Source: Planctomycetales bacterium ZRK34 (GTDB lineage Bacteria; Planctomycetota; Phycisphaerae; Phycisphaerales; Zrk34). Taken from it: DNA of 64,000 bases. The position numbers and the translations under genes were made by a program. The notes beneath the pieces are model-generated. The model saw only the letters and a list, made by a program, of their open reading frames with translations, did not search any database and was not told the origin of the DNA. The DNA lies in the NCBI GenBank assembly GCA_014873095.1, contig CP050848.1:1240001-1304000 (forward strand), read 5' to 3'. Position 1 is the stretch's first letter; every line of letters begins with the position of its first letter. Of this stretch, positions 36,351 to 45,243 are shown piece by piece.

Positions 36351-37268
36351 ATGATGACCGTCGCCGAAATCAATCCCCATCGCCGTATGGGTTGCGAATT
36401 CGAAATGACCATTCCCCTAGTTGGGACCGGCAGCGGTAGTGATGTCCAGAGGATGCTTGCAGAGATTCTTACGGCAAACGGAATCCGAGCCGTAAGTCGT
36501 TCCTATCAACATAATCCGGTTCCTCATGGCGTCGATGTCGCCGTCGAGTACGACAGTAGCATCCGGGGGGAGAGTAGATGGCAAGGAATTGTCTGGCAGG
36601 CGGTTGAGCTTAAAACGAAGATTCTTTCAGGCGTTGATGACTGGGAACGAGTCGTACCTCGCACTCTCGAAATTGCTCGGTATATGGGGGCAAGGGTCAA
36701 TCGCTCCTGTGGCCATCATGTCCACATTGACCTACCTGAAGCTGCATCTCGCATGTCGGTAATTAGAAGCCTGTACAATCTCGTCCACAAGTACGAGCCC
36801 ATCATCTATGGCGTTGTAGCGCCCAGCAGGCGTCAGAATGGATATGCCCGATCCATGACGGACCACCCTCGGTTGCTGCACGGGTGTCAAAAGTTTCAGG
36901 ACTACATGGATGTACTACATAGATGGGATCGTCATCATGGCCTCAATCTCACCCACGCGTTGGCTTCTGAGCCGCGCATCGAATTCAGGTATCACGCGGG
37001 AACTTTGGATGTAGCCAAGGCACGCCACTGGATGAGGTTGCTGAATCGTCTTGTCGAGCACGCTGTCTCAAGAAACTGCCAGGCAGGCGCGCAGGTCGAG
37101 AATAGCCGCAAGGCATTTGACGCATTCCGTTCTACTGTCGGGCTGCGAAGTCATCCGGGCATCTATGGCAAAGTGAGCCCCGAACTGAGAGAGACCAGCA
37201 AATACCTGCTGCGTCGATGGCGGCAATTCAACAGTCCCGCCTCCGGTGAAGATGAATCCGATGCCTAA
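36351..37268 (+). CDS. Amidoligase family protein (PF12224 type)
   Basis: The protein has 305 residues. Features of the COOH-NH2 ligase fold related to glutamine synthetase: RMGCEFEMTIPL (metal/ATP Glu pair), VEYDSSI, WQAVELKTKI, NRSCGHHVHIDL, and IEFRYHAGTLDVAKARHWMRL. These enzymes join an amino group to a carboxylate with ATP. The next gene, 3 bases on, is a class II glutamine amidotransferase that could supply ammonia, a pairing reported for amidoligase operons. The substrate is unknown; peptide or protein modification within a mobile element is possible. Confidence 0.8.
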   Translation: MMTVAEINPHRRMGCEFEMTIPLVGTGSGSDVQRMLAEILTANGIRAVSRSYQHNPVPHGVDVAVEYDSSIRGESRWQGIVWQAVELKTKILSGVDDWERVVPRTLEIARYMGARVNRSCGHHVHIDLPEAASRMSVIRSLYNLVHKYEPIIYGVVAPSRRQNGYARSMTDHPRLLHGCQKFQDYMDVLHRWDRHHGLNLTHALASEPRIEFRYHAGTLDVAKARHWMRLLNRLVEHAVSRNCQAGAQVENSRKAFDAFRSTVGLRSHPGIYGKVSPELRETSKYLLRRWRQFNSPASGEDESDA

Positions 37269-37271
37269 GGC

Positions 37272-38021
37272 ATGTGCGGAATCATCGGATATGTCGGCGA
37301 GCCATCTGAGGGACAATGGGAGCAAACCCACCAGCTGCTCGAATCACTTTTTCTGCTTTCAGAAAAACGTGGACGACACGCAACAGGCTTTGTCGCGACA
37401 ACTTCGCCGTACAAGTTCCCCATCAATATGAACATCATTTCGGATAAGCAGGCACACCCTGCGTCGCAGTTCATCAAAGACAGCGGTCCTTGGCGAGGTC
37501 TGCGTCATCGCCGATGCAGTATGGTCCTCGGGCATGTTCGCTACGCGACACACGGCAGCCCCGCCGAGGATCATAATAATCATCCACACGAGGGAGCCAG
37601 TGGTCTCTGGCTCGTTCACAACGGCGTCCTGATAGGCCATGAAACGACCGCGAGACAATACCGCCTACTCCTCCAATCCGATTGTGACAGCGAAGTCATT
37701 CTGCGACTAGTCGAGACTACCAAGCATCCAGCAGATGGCCTGCGGCGTGCGTTACAGATTGTTCATGGCTCAATGGCCGTTGCCATGCTCGATGTTAAGC
37801 GGCAGCTATTGTGGCTCGCTCGAAATGATGGCAGACCATTGTGGGTTGCGAAGATGGGCCGCCGATGGTTTATCGCGAGCGAGCGAGAAATCCTGATTAA
37901 TGCGACCCATCAAACGAGCGGCAATTCCTATTGGGATGATATTGACATACTGGTCCCACTGGCGTCTGGACATATCCACGCCCTGTCGCCGCTCGGTCGC
38001 TACGTCGCATTGGAAGTGTGA
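37272..38021 (+). CDS. Class II glutamine amidotransferase
   Basis: The protein has 249 residues. It starts MCGIIGYVG, placing the catalytic nucleophile Cys at position 2 after Met removal, as in GlmS/PurF-type Ntn hydrolases. Further conserved parts: RGRHATGFV, LGHVRYATHGSP, NHPHEGASGLWLVHNGVL, and DSEVILRLVE. There is no synthase domain, so the ammonia or glutamyl partner must be the amidoligase encoded immediately upstream. Confidence 0.85.
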   Translation: MCGIIGYVGEPSEGQWEQTHQLLESLFLLSEKRGRHATGFVATTSPYKFPINMNIISDKQAHPASQFIKDSGPWRGLRHRRCSMVLGHVRYATHGSPAEDHNNHPHEGASGLWLVHNGVLIGHETTARQYRLLLQSDCDSEVILRLVETTKHPADGLRRALQIVHGSMAVAMLDVKRQLLWLARNDGRPLWVAKMGRRWFIASEREILINATHQTSGNSYWDDIDILVPLASGHIHALSPLGRYVALEV

Positions 38022-38459
38022 TTGGAAACCAGCTGGATACCTTTGTAGTGGTCCGGTTTACTTCTATTTTCGGCCAGAATTATGGTGAAGCCGACTCACA
38101 CTGCCACCACACTGTCAGGGACATCTGATCCGCAATAACGAAAATACTAAATTCCGGCGCATATGCATCTCACGCATATCCGTCAGATGCATCGACCCAC
38201 CTGACCCAATATGCATCCAGTGCATATTTTATGCGGGTGATGCATATAAGCCGCATAAGGCTCAATCCGCTCTGGTGACTTGAAATAGGCTTGCAATATA
38301 GGGGCTACCGCTGAGAGTCTGTGAATATAAGCCTCTCAACGGTTTCATTGTCCAAAATCGATATTTCCCATCGAACCTGCATTCGAGCTTGACATTTCCA
38401 GATATTCCGGCCTCCTGTGGCCGTGTTCGTCTCCGGTAATACTCAGATTTCACGAATGA
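38022..38459. other. Non-coding stretch with ATGCAT array
   Basis: No gene is visible in these 440 bases. The centre contains the ATGCAT array (separate entry). The start (38048-38075) has a TGGTCCGG...TTTTCGGCC string that recalls ends of IS21-type elements, but no partner end or gene is seen. The right end should hold the promoter of the RuvB-like gene. Confidence 0.4.
38163..38245. repeat. Iteron-like ATGCAT array
   Basis: The palindrome ATGCAT starts at 38163, 38187, 38211 and 38240, spacings of 24, 24 and 29 bases. A near copy GTGCAT lies at 38220, and GCATAT and ATGCGG variants lie between. The even spacing, near two helical turns, suggests cooperative binding of a protein. It lies about 215 bases before the RuvB-like gene. 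It could be an operator or an origin-type iteron cluster. Confidence 0.6.
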
Positions 38460-39446
38460 ATGGAGTCAATGTTTATGAATACAAAGGTTTGCGATATCAA
38501 TGCCGCCTCGCCTCCAACGCTCGACCATGTTGTCGGCCAACGACGCGCAGTCCGGCAACTGAAAACTGCTATTGAAGCCCTCGTAAACGACCGTGCCGTT
38601 GCCCATGCCGACGACGATCCAACCATGCCGCACCTGCTGTTTGTCGGACCACCGGGCGTTGGCAAAACACTGCTGGCGAATATCGTTGCGAGAGAGCTAG
38701 CGGTCAAACTTCACGAGGAACTTGCTCAGAATCTGGTGGCGACCGGTCATATGCATGGATTCATGCTTTTGGCGGAGCCTCAGGACATCCTCTTTCTGGA
38801 TGAAATTCACGAACTGATGCCAGCGGCGCAGACGATCCTGTATCGCGCGCTGGAAGAAGGTCGCTTGTTCTTACCATCAGGTGTCAACGGCGAACGACAA
38901 GTCCTTGATCTTCCATCTCTGACATTCGTCGGCGCGACGACTGACGAGTGGGCCTTGACCAAACCATTGCGTGATCGTTTTCGCATCGTCATCCGCCTTG
39001 AACATTACAGCGACGAAGAATTGGCAGAACTTATCGCACAGCGAGCTCGCCGCCTGGACTGGTCGGTTACTGATGCGGCAGTCCGAGCCATTGCCGTACG
39101 AGGTCGCGGTACGCCTCGCCTGGCACTGCGTCTGCTCGAAGCGACCCGCAGAACGGCGCGAGCTGAGGCGTCTGACAACATGACGCTCGATCACGTTCGT
39201 CGGATGGCGGAGATCGAAGGTGTTGATCAGCTGGGGCTCGACCCGCTGGAGCAGCGATATCTGCAAGTCCTCAAGCAATCTCAAGGCCCTGTCCGGCTCA
39301 ACATTCTGGCGACGAAACTGGGTCTGCCTCGCCAGACCATCGAACGGATCATCGAAAGTGACCTCATTCGTCTCGGGCTCATCGCCAAAGAAGACTCCGG
39401 TCGAGTGTTGACGGCTGATGGTCGTCGTCATGTTTCCCGCTCGTAA
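38460..39446 (+). CDS. RuvB-like Holliday junction branch migration ATPase, mobile-element paralogue
   Basis: The protein has 328 residues. It has LDHVVGQRRAVRQL, Walker A FVGPPGVGKTLLA, Walker B ILFLDEIHEL, sensor FVGATTDEWALTKPLRDRF, and an arginine-finger region and C-terminal winged helix (LGLDPLEQRYLQ, LPRQTIERIIE). It differs from housekeeping RuvB in the N-terminus and in several usually invariant positions (for example GATTDEWAL instead of GATTRAGLL). No ruvA or ruvC is near. Being placed with DUF2958, amidoligase and an integrase, it is probably a cargo or replication helper of an integrative element. Confidence 0.8.
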   Translation: MESMFMNTKVCDINAASPPTLDHVVGQRRAVRQLKTAIEALVNDRAVAHADDDPTMPHLLFVGPPGVGKTLLANIVARELAVKLHEELAQNLVATGHMHGFMLLAEPQDILFLDEIHELMPAAQTILYRALEEGRLFLPSGVNGERQVLDLPSLTFVGATTDEWALTKPLRDRFRIVIRLEHYSDEELAELIAQRARRLDWSVTDAAVRAIAVRGRGTPRLALRLLEATRRTARAEASDNMTLDHVRRMAEIEGVDQLGLDPLEQRYLQVLKQSQGPVRLNILATKLGLPRQTIERIIESDLIRLGLIAKEDSGRVLTADGRRHVSRS

Positions 39447-39492
39447 TTCTCATTTGACTCTGCCTGACTGATTCTTGAAAGGACTGCGTCCG

Positions 39493-39969
39493 ATGCCTGT
39501 AAACAGTTCAACCAATCGACGCCTGAAAGCTGTCGTATCCGTGTCTGAGATGGCGCGGCTGCTGAGCTTATCCAGGGCGAGGTTCTACGACCTCATTCGG
39601 GATGGTGTTTTTCTGCCGCCAATCTATTCCTTGCGGACAAGGAGGCCGTATTACACGGCCGACATGCAGGAGCAGAATCTTGCCGTTCGCGAGAACAATA
39701 TTGGCATCGCTGGTCAGTACGTAATGTTCTACGAACGCTCTTCTAATTCACCGATGAACACTCGCTCTGGCCCACGCCGGTCGGGTCGTACCAACAGCGG
39801 CCCTACGAATGATCTGTGCCGCAGACTGGGATCGCTGGGGCTCGCCGCTACCAAGGAACAGGTTCAGGAAGCGATAGTTGTCTGCTACCCCAATGGGACT
39901 GATGCCGAGGACAATTCCGAGGTCCTGAGGAAGATTTACCGCCACTTGAGGCGTCAAGGAGTTGCCTGA
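39493..39969 (+). CDS. Helix-turn-helix protein (excisionase/MerR-like)
   Basis: The ATG at 39493 gives MPVNSSTNRRLKAVV. The protein has about 158 residues. An N-terminal HTH (VVSVSEMARLLSLSRARFYDLIRDGVFLPPIYS, in pieces SVSEMARLLSLSRAR and FYDLIRDGVF) with a following wing (TRRPYYTADM) resembles the HTH_17/excisionase group. The C-terminal part is helical with unknown role. It directly precedes the recombinase gene, fitting a directionality or regulatory factor. Confidence 0.65.
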   Translation: MPVNSSTNRRLKAVVSVSEMARLLSLSRARFYDLIRDGVFLPPIYSLRTRRPYYTADMQEQNLAVRENNIGIAGQYVMFYERSSNSPMNTRSGPRRSGRTNSGPTNDLCRRLGSLGLAATKEQVQEAIVVCYPNGTDAEDNSEVLRKIYRHLRRQGVA

Positions 39970-40135
39970 TGTCCGTCTATCTGCCGCAGGTTACTGTTCG
40001 ATATCTGTCTGTAGCGAGTCCAACTCCGGTCAGGATTCTGTTCGAATCGCGTACTGATACCGCTCAGATAATGGCAGGTTGTTGTCTGATATCTGTATGA
40101 AATACTGTCCACTTTTCAACTACATAAGGATTATT

Positions 40136-41041
40136 ATGTTGCCCTCGGAGCACCCGCCCAATTCGACATCGCTAACGACGATGACCAGCAGTGACGATGT
40201 TGCCCGCCGCCAGGCGGATAATGATGATCAACTGATAGGGCTCTGGCTTCATGGTCGGTCGCCAGAAACCATAGCGGCATACAGCGCAGACATTCGTCGC
40301 TTTCGAACCTTCGTCCAGATTCCACTCCGACAGGTACGCCTCGCTGACATTCAAGATTTCGCTAACCAACTCGATGACTCGGGGCTGCGACCGGCATCGC
40401 AGTATCGCACCCTCTCAGCCGTCAAATCCCTGTATGCATTCGGGCATCGACTCGGGTATTTCCAATTCGATATCGCCAGGCCGCTCCGCCTGCCAGCTGT
40501 CCGCGACACGTTAAATGAGCGGATATTAAGCGAGGTCGAGGTTCATAAGATGATCGCCCTCGAACGGCATCCGCGAAACCATGCAATGCTACTCATGCTT
40601 TACGCAACCGGCGTGCGCGCGTCAGAACTCTGCGGCATGCGTTGGCGAGATATGACGGCTCGCGACGATGGCGGGCAAGTTACTGTCTTCGGCAAGGGGA
40701 ATAAGACTCGAACGATACTGATCCCAGCTTCCGTATGGGCGACCATCATGCAGCTTCGCAAAGGAGCGATGGACGACTCGCCAGTATTTGTCAGCCGCCA
40801 AGGTGGACCATTGCATCGATCTCGTCTGTGGTGAATTGTTCGCAGAGCTGCCCAGCGGGCAGGTATAGAAAGAAATGTTGGCGTACATCACCTCCGACAC
40901 GCGCACGCGTCATCTTCGTTGGGTCGAGGCGCTGGCGTTCATCTTGTCCAGGCGACGCTAGGTCATGCCAGCATTGCGACGACAGGTCGTTATCTGCACG
41001 TTCGACCTACTGAATCTTCAAGCCAGTACCTGGGGCTCTAA
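40136..41041 (+). pseudogene. Tyrosine recombinase (XerC/D type) interrupted by one in-frame TGA
   Basis: The ATG at 40136 has AAGGA upstream. The N-terminal SAM-like domain (RSPETIAAYSADIRRF) and the catalytic domain start (ATGVRASELCGMRW with Arg; FGKGNKTRTI with Lys) are normal. A TGA at 40832-40834 follows RSRLW. The same frame continues without interruption to 41041 and supplies the missing catalytic residues: HHLRHAHASSS (HxxR), LVQATLGHASI (His) and TTGRYLHV (Tyr). One base (TGG to TGA) would explain it. Without readthrough the enzyme is dead. Confidence 0.85.
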
Positions 41042-41042
41042 T

Positions 41043-41477
41043 ATGGCTGATGAAAACACCGATATTGAGATAGACCCGAGATTCCCGTCAGGTCGATGGT
41101 TCGGTGAATTTATTCAGTTTCAGCGGCGGTTTCGAATGGACCTGTCGTTGTCGTTCGCAGATGGCGTCATGACAGGTACAGGTAGCGATATCGTCGGCCG
41201 GTTCACTGTGCGGGGTGCTTATGTAGTTGAGACTGGCAAAGTCTCAATGTTGAAGTCATATGCGTGGCATGATGTCGATTATGTTGGTGTCGCCGAAGAA
41301 GGCATCGGCATCTATGGAGGGTGGATTATTCGACCACCTTGGCCCTTAAGAGGTGGTTTTCGACTATGGCCATTCGGCGATGATGCTGAGGCCAACCGTC
41401 ATGCCCGGGCAGAAAATGAAATACCAGCAGCGGTCAAAGGTATCGGCGGATTGATAGGCATCTCAAGCGAGGATTGA
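41043..41477 (+). CDS. Hypothetical protein, 144 aa
   Basis: The ATG at 41043 follows the recombinase's second stop by one base. The protein is beta-rich (GRWFGEFIQFQRRFRMDLSL, GVMTGTGSDIVGRFTVRGAY, GIGIYGGWIIRPPWP), which suggests a small barrel of lipocalin- or avidin-like appearance, but I recognise no family. It has no signal peptide. It may be coupled to recombinase transcription. Confidence 0.5.
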   Translation: MADENTDIEIDPRFPSGRWFGEFIQFQRRFRMDLSLSFADGVMTGTGSDIVGRFTVRGAYVVETGKVSMLKSYAWHDVDYVGVAEEGIGIYGGWIIRPPWPLRGGFRLWPFGDDAEANRHARAENEIPAAVKGIGGLIGISSED

Positions 41478-41487
41478 TCGATGTTGG

Positions 41488-41925
41488 CTATGATCCGATC
41501 ATCTCTAGTCGTTTCAGCGCCTCGCGTTTGCCAAGACCACGAATGGCGACCCACTTAGCCAGCTGCGCCTGACGGGGTTGAGTTTCGCCCTTTTCCCAGT
41601 TGTAGATCGTCAACTGAGACACGCCGACCAGCTTGCCATAGTCGGCAGCCGACAGTCCGAGCTTTTTCCGATGCGCCGCCAGCCACTTGGGCGAGTAGCG
41701 AACGCCATCGGCGATCTGCTCTGCTGGCTGCTTCTCGATCCGTTTCTTCTCTTGGGTTTCGAGAAACGAAAGTCGCCTTTGAAGGTCCATTACTTGCCGC
41801 TTCAGTTCAGCAACGTCTCGCCGGTATTGAGCGGATTGTTTTTGTAGCGTCGCGGTCTGCGAACGGATTACTTTCCGGGCGATGCGAGAGATTTCTTCTT
41901 TAAGCACAGATGATAGGTTTGGCAT
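41488..41925 (-). CDS. XRE-type regulator with N-terminal coiled coil
   Basis: The ATG at 41925 (MPNLSSVLKEE) is chosen over an upstream start. The first 80 residues form a coiled coil (ELKRQVMDLQRRLSFLETQ). A C-terminal HTH follows (KKLGLSAADYGKLVGVSQ, LTIYNWEKGETQPRQAQ). This order, coiled coil then XRE helix-turn-helix, is seen in small plasmid and island regulators. It is convergent with the gene at 41043, 10 bases apart. Confidence 0.75.
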   Translation of the reverse strand: MPNLSSVLKEEISRIARKVIRSQTATLQKQSAQYRRDVAELKRQVMDLQRRLSFLETQEKKRIEKQPAEQIADGVRYSPKWLAAHRKKLGLSAADYGKLVGVSQLTIYNWEKGETQPRQAQLAKWVAIRGLGKREALKRLEMIGS

Positions 41926-42015
41926 GGCTGAGTCCTCTTTTAACGAATGACTCACTAATAGTACCACACCTGCTTATTATGTAAAAACAAGCTGATATAT
42001 CTACCCAGATTCATG

Positions 42016-42711
42016 TTAACGAATCTGCATTACACCGTCACGTCTCTGGCGGCGGATCGCCACGTAACATGCAGCCGCAAATTGGCGGATCAACTCGACG
42101 TTCCTCAGTACTACATCTTCGCCGTAATCACCAATTGCATCACGTATTTCGCCAATTGTGGCCGCCTCGCGGTCGTCACCAAACAATCTGTCGCGAAACT
42201 CATCTGTGCCTGGGCGGCAGTTTCCAGCAGCATAACTGTCGCCAAACGTGACCGTCACATCCTCATAACCAGTCTCATCACCACGATGTACCCGGTCAAT
42301 GAAGCGTTTTATCTGTTGCCGTCGGTGAGCAGCTTTCTGGATAGCCTTGCGACGGTGACTTTTGTCGCCACTTATCGTCGCTAGGACCTCATCCAACCTG
42401 CCCATATGCGTGATCTGTTTCAACGACATTTCGATTATTTCCATTGGCAGTTGCCGACAATGCTTCAATGTGCGACATGCCACCAGATAGCTGTAGGGAT
42501 AAGCTCGCGATGGCGACCGGATGTACTTCGTGACGCCGCAATCCTCGGCATCGGTCGGATACCACCGTCCACCCCGGTCGAAAGTCCCATCAGGGTGAAG
42601 GATACGGTCGCGTCGAGCAACGAACACAACCCGGCGCTTGATGTCTTCCGACATCTCGCCATGTACAATTTGGTTTTGAGCTGAATCCGATGCCTGCGTT
42701 ATTTTTGACAT
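42016..42711 (-). CDS. Hypothetical protein, 231 aa
   Basis: A soluble, basic, mostly helical protein. The N-terminal part has Tyr/Trp-rich strands (GGRWYPTDAEDCGVTKYI); the middle is a helix with many Lys and Arg (KSHRRKAIQKAAHRRQQIKRF). The basic helices suggest nucleic-acid contact, but no domain is recognised. It lies 52 bases downstream of the methyltransferase gene on the same strand. Confidence 0.45.
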   Translation of the reverse strand: MSKITQASDSAQNQIVHGEMSEDIKRRVVFVARRDRILHPDGTFDRGGRWYPTDAEDCGVTKYIRSPSRAYPYSYLVACRTLKHCRQLPMEIIEMSLKQITHMGRLDEVLATISGDKSHRRKAIQKAAHRRQQIKRFIDRVHRGDETGYEDVTVTFGDSYAAGNCRPGTDEFRDRLFGDDREAATIGEIRDAIGDYGEDVVLRNVELIRQFAAACYVAIRRQRRDGVMQIR

Positions 42712-42763
42712 AGTGGGTTCTCTCTGTGTTTGTTAATGAGTTTTGTGGTCTCTAATCCATCAC

Positions 42764-44098
42764 TTATGCAGCAGCGTCTTCCTGCTGGGCACGAGCCTCA
42801 AGCGCCGCAGCGATACGTCTCTGACCGAGCTCGTAGTTGTCCTGGTGCGTCTCTGAATAAATCCATTCCCAGCCATTTTGGATGGCTGCGACTGATGCAG
42901 GTGCTGTGCATCCAAACGGCTCGAAGCAGACATGGCGAGAATATTTAGGCCAAATCCGATGTAGCAACTCTGTCACCAGATCAGGTGTATGCTCATAGAC
43001 ATGATGGTCGCAGCGGCTCGCCTGACCTCGTGCGATCTTGGCAGCCCCTTCAATTGACGCTGACGGGAAGCAGACTACATTTCCGGCATACTTGCATCCG
43101 GTAACACGGAGTGGTTCATCACTCTGGGTTGCGATGAGTATTCGAGTACATACTGAGGCATATGCCAGCCCCATATTGTTTGGAGCGACTTTACCCTTCA
43201 CATCTCGCGGGTCGTCCCACTTCGACGGATCAGTAGCCTTGCCGCGTACCCAGAACACCGTCACCGGTGTATGGAAATGCCACCCTAGCTTGCGTGCTCG
43301 GATGTTGATGAGCGGATTGTCAACGCATCCTCCATGCTGCAACAGATACAACGGGGCCTCAGGACGCATCTTCTCGCGAAGATGATCGAAAAGCGCCAGA
43401 GTTGTTTCCATGTATTTTGCATGCGTCGCATTTGCAGCTCCGCTCATTGCCCGCGAGCTATCAGAATCCCAGACCCGGCGATCATCATCTCGCTGATGAG
43501 CTCCATAGGGTGGGTCAGCCCAGACAGCATCGAGTGTCCGTGGGGCGATATCATCTACTATCGATTCCCATGCACAGTGATGCACTTTACGGATGACGGA
43601 TGTCAGCAGTTCATTGATACGATCCGCTTGCTGGCTCCGTGTCTGAGCGAAATCATCTTCACGCTGCGTCTCAAGCCACCGCGTAATATTTCGAGATGTC
43701 TGGTTGCCTGCATGAATAGCAGAGGCGATTTCTTCACCAGATTTTGGTTGACGATTAGGACCACCATTGTTCGCCCGCCTTGCAGCTTCATAGACCGAGT
43801 AGGAAATACCGGCATCGCGAAGGGCAGCCGGAAACAGCTCTGCCGTCTTTCGCAGTTGTCCAACACGTTGGGGTGAACAGTTGCCAATGTGTTCGGCAAT
43901 CACCTTGTCTTGCAGGTGATACTTCCGTCTCATCTCAAGGATAATGTCCGAGGCAGCCCACAGGTCTCTATCTGAGCGCCCGAGAAGTGTTCGCAATTCA
44001 CCAAACATCTCATCTAGCTCGTGATCGAGTCGCGTAAGCGATGAAACTTTTGTTCCGTCGGATGAAACAGATTTTCGTTTTGTACCGGCTGTTGACAT
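42764..44098 (-). CDS. DNA adenine methyltransferase with helical N-terminal domain
   Basis: The ATG at 44098 gives a product of 444 residues. About residues 20-130 are helical with an HTH-like part (DKVIAEHIGNCSPQRVGQLR). The beta-class methyltransferase follows: motif IV AVWADPPYGAHQ, LYLLQHGGC, and last the AdoMet motif VCFEPFGCTAPAS. DPPY suggests N6-adenine methylation. A broken paralogue lies at 8366-9340. No restriction partner is adjacent, so it may be an orphan regulator or protection enzyme of the element. Confidence 0.8.
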   Translation of the reverse strand: MSTAGTKRKSVSSDGTKVSSLTRLDHELDEMFGELRTLLGRSDRDLWAASDIILEMRRKYHLQDKVIAEHIGNCSPQRVGQLRKTAELFPAALRDAGISYSVYEAARRANNGGPNRQPKSGEEIASAIHAGNQTSRNITRWLETQREDDFAQTRSQQADRINELLTSVIRKVHHCAWESIVDDIAPRTLDAVWADPPYGAHQRDDDRRVWDSDSSRAMSGAANATHAKYMETTLALFDHLREKMRPEAPLYLLQHGGCVDNPLINIRARKLGWHFHTPVTVFWVRGKATDPSKWDDPRDVKGKVAPNNMGLAYASVCTRILIATQSDEPLRVTGCKYAGNVVCFPSASIEGAAKIARGQASRCDHHVYEHTPDLVTELLHRIWPKYSRHVCFEPFGCTAPASVAAIQNGWEWIYSETHQDNYELGQRRIAAALEARAQQEDAAA

Positions 44099-44312
44099 GT
44101 CCGCGTCCTCATATGGAAGTCGAGTTAAGCCCCGCACGACACAGGGCGACGCGGTTTTTAAGTTTGATTTCTCAGTTACCGGGGAGACAAAGCGCGATCA
44201 TCGATCTAAAATGATGTTATCCATGCGTCATTCGCCATATTTTACATGCGCGACATGCCATACTTTTCCTTCCATCTGCCCATGAATTACATGCAAGTGG
44301 AGTGTATACAGA

Positions 44313-44720
44313 ATGTTATTCAACTATTCTGACATGCTACGTGAAGTAATATCCCGAAGGATCGCGCATCTTGGGCTTACACAAGGAGATGTCGCAGATG
44401 CTCTGGGTTGGCATCAAGCGACAGTGAACAAGTTCATCAATGGCCGACAGTATCTGACGGCCACGCATCTCGATGACCTGCTGGTTTTGCTTGGGGCAGA
44501 ACCTCTGCCGCATTGGATTCCCGATGTATTGTCCTCAACGCTCTATTTTGGCTTTGCTTTTTATTCGAAGATTCAACGTGATGAGCAGTCGATAGAAGAC
44601 GAAACATCATTTGTTGGAAATATCAAACGAAAAGCACGTGAACGTCGTCATCAACAGAGAGAATTGATGCGGAAAATGCGGCGCAAGAAAGCAAAGCCAT
44701 TGGCTCCGCCACCAGAATGA
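44313..44720 (+). CDS. XRE-family regulator
   Basis: The protein has 135 residues. The N-terminal HTH (IAHLGLTQGDVADALGWHQ, ATVNKFINGRQYLTATH) is followed by a basic C-terminal tail (RKARERRHQQRELMRKMRRK). It is divergent from the methyltransferase gene with about 210 bases between them, a likely shared regulatory region. Confidence 0.75.
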   Translation: MLFNYSDMLREVISRRIAHLGLTQGDVADALGWHQATVNKFINGRQYLTATHLDDLLVLLGAEPLPHWIPDVLSSTLYFGFAFYSKIQRDEQSIEDETSFVGNIKRKARERRHQQRELMRKMRRKKAKPLAPPPE

Positions 44721-44748
44721 GTGGATTTGAGCATGTTCCACATACCAT

Positions 44749-45243
44749 TCATGTTGCACGATGATCTTCTGGGGCAGCTTTCACGTCAGCGAGAGTCTCA
44801 TTCCAACTAGCTACGTGACTGATTACTCCGTCCGCAATACGTACCCGATAGACCAATATCGCTTTAGATGCTATGCCAGACCATTCATCCTCAGCATCAA
44901 TGATTAACTCGGAGTACCCGCAGCAGCATTCACCTAAGTTCATATCTTCGGGTTGCAACGACTCGTCGGTTATAAATCGTATTGTTGCCGTGTCGTATTG
45001 ATTTGGTTCAGAAAGAAACAGATCGAATTCGACAATATCGTCATCATCGTCGGGTACTTCATTGTAATACACTTCGTTAATGGCTTCCCACGTTTTGCGG
45101 CTTGCTATTTCAATATCTAAGCCCCTGAGTTTTTGGCCATACTCATCATATCGGTTCACATGATCGGCCAGATAGCAATATGTATCTGTCCTAGTATGTA
45201 CGTCAATGACCGCGTTTCTTAAACACATGTTCGATATCTCCAC
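44749..45243 (-). CDS. Hypothetical acidic protein, 164 aa
   Basis: A soluble protein with many Asp and Glu (NEVPDDDDDIVEFDLF, ITDESLQPEDMNLGECC) and a cluster of three Cys (GECCCGYSEL). No family is recognised and there is no signal peptide. It stands alone, convergent with the XRE gene. Base composition is more AT-rich than the methyltransferase gene. Confidence 0.45.
   Translation of the reverse strand: MEISNMCLRNAVIDVHTRTDTYCYLADHVNRYDEYGQKLRGLDIEIASRKTWEAINEVYYNEVPDDDDDIVEFDLFLSEPNQYDTATIRFITDESLQPEDMNLGECCCGYSELIIDAEDEWSGIASKAILVYRVRIADGVISHVASWNETLADVKAAPEDHRAT

Noticed and set aside
38048-38110. Possible IS21-type element end
   Set aside because: Only a loose resemblance at one end, with no second end or transposase.
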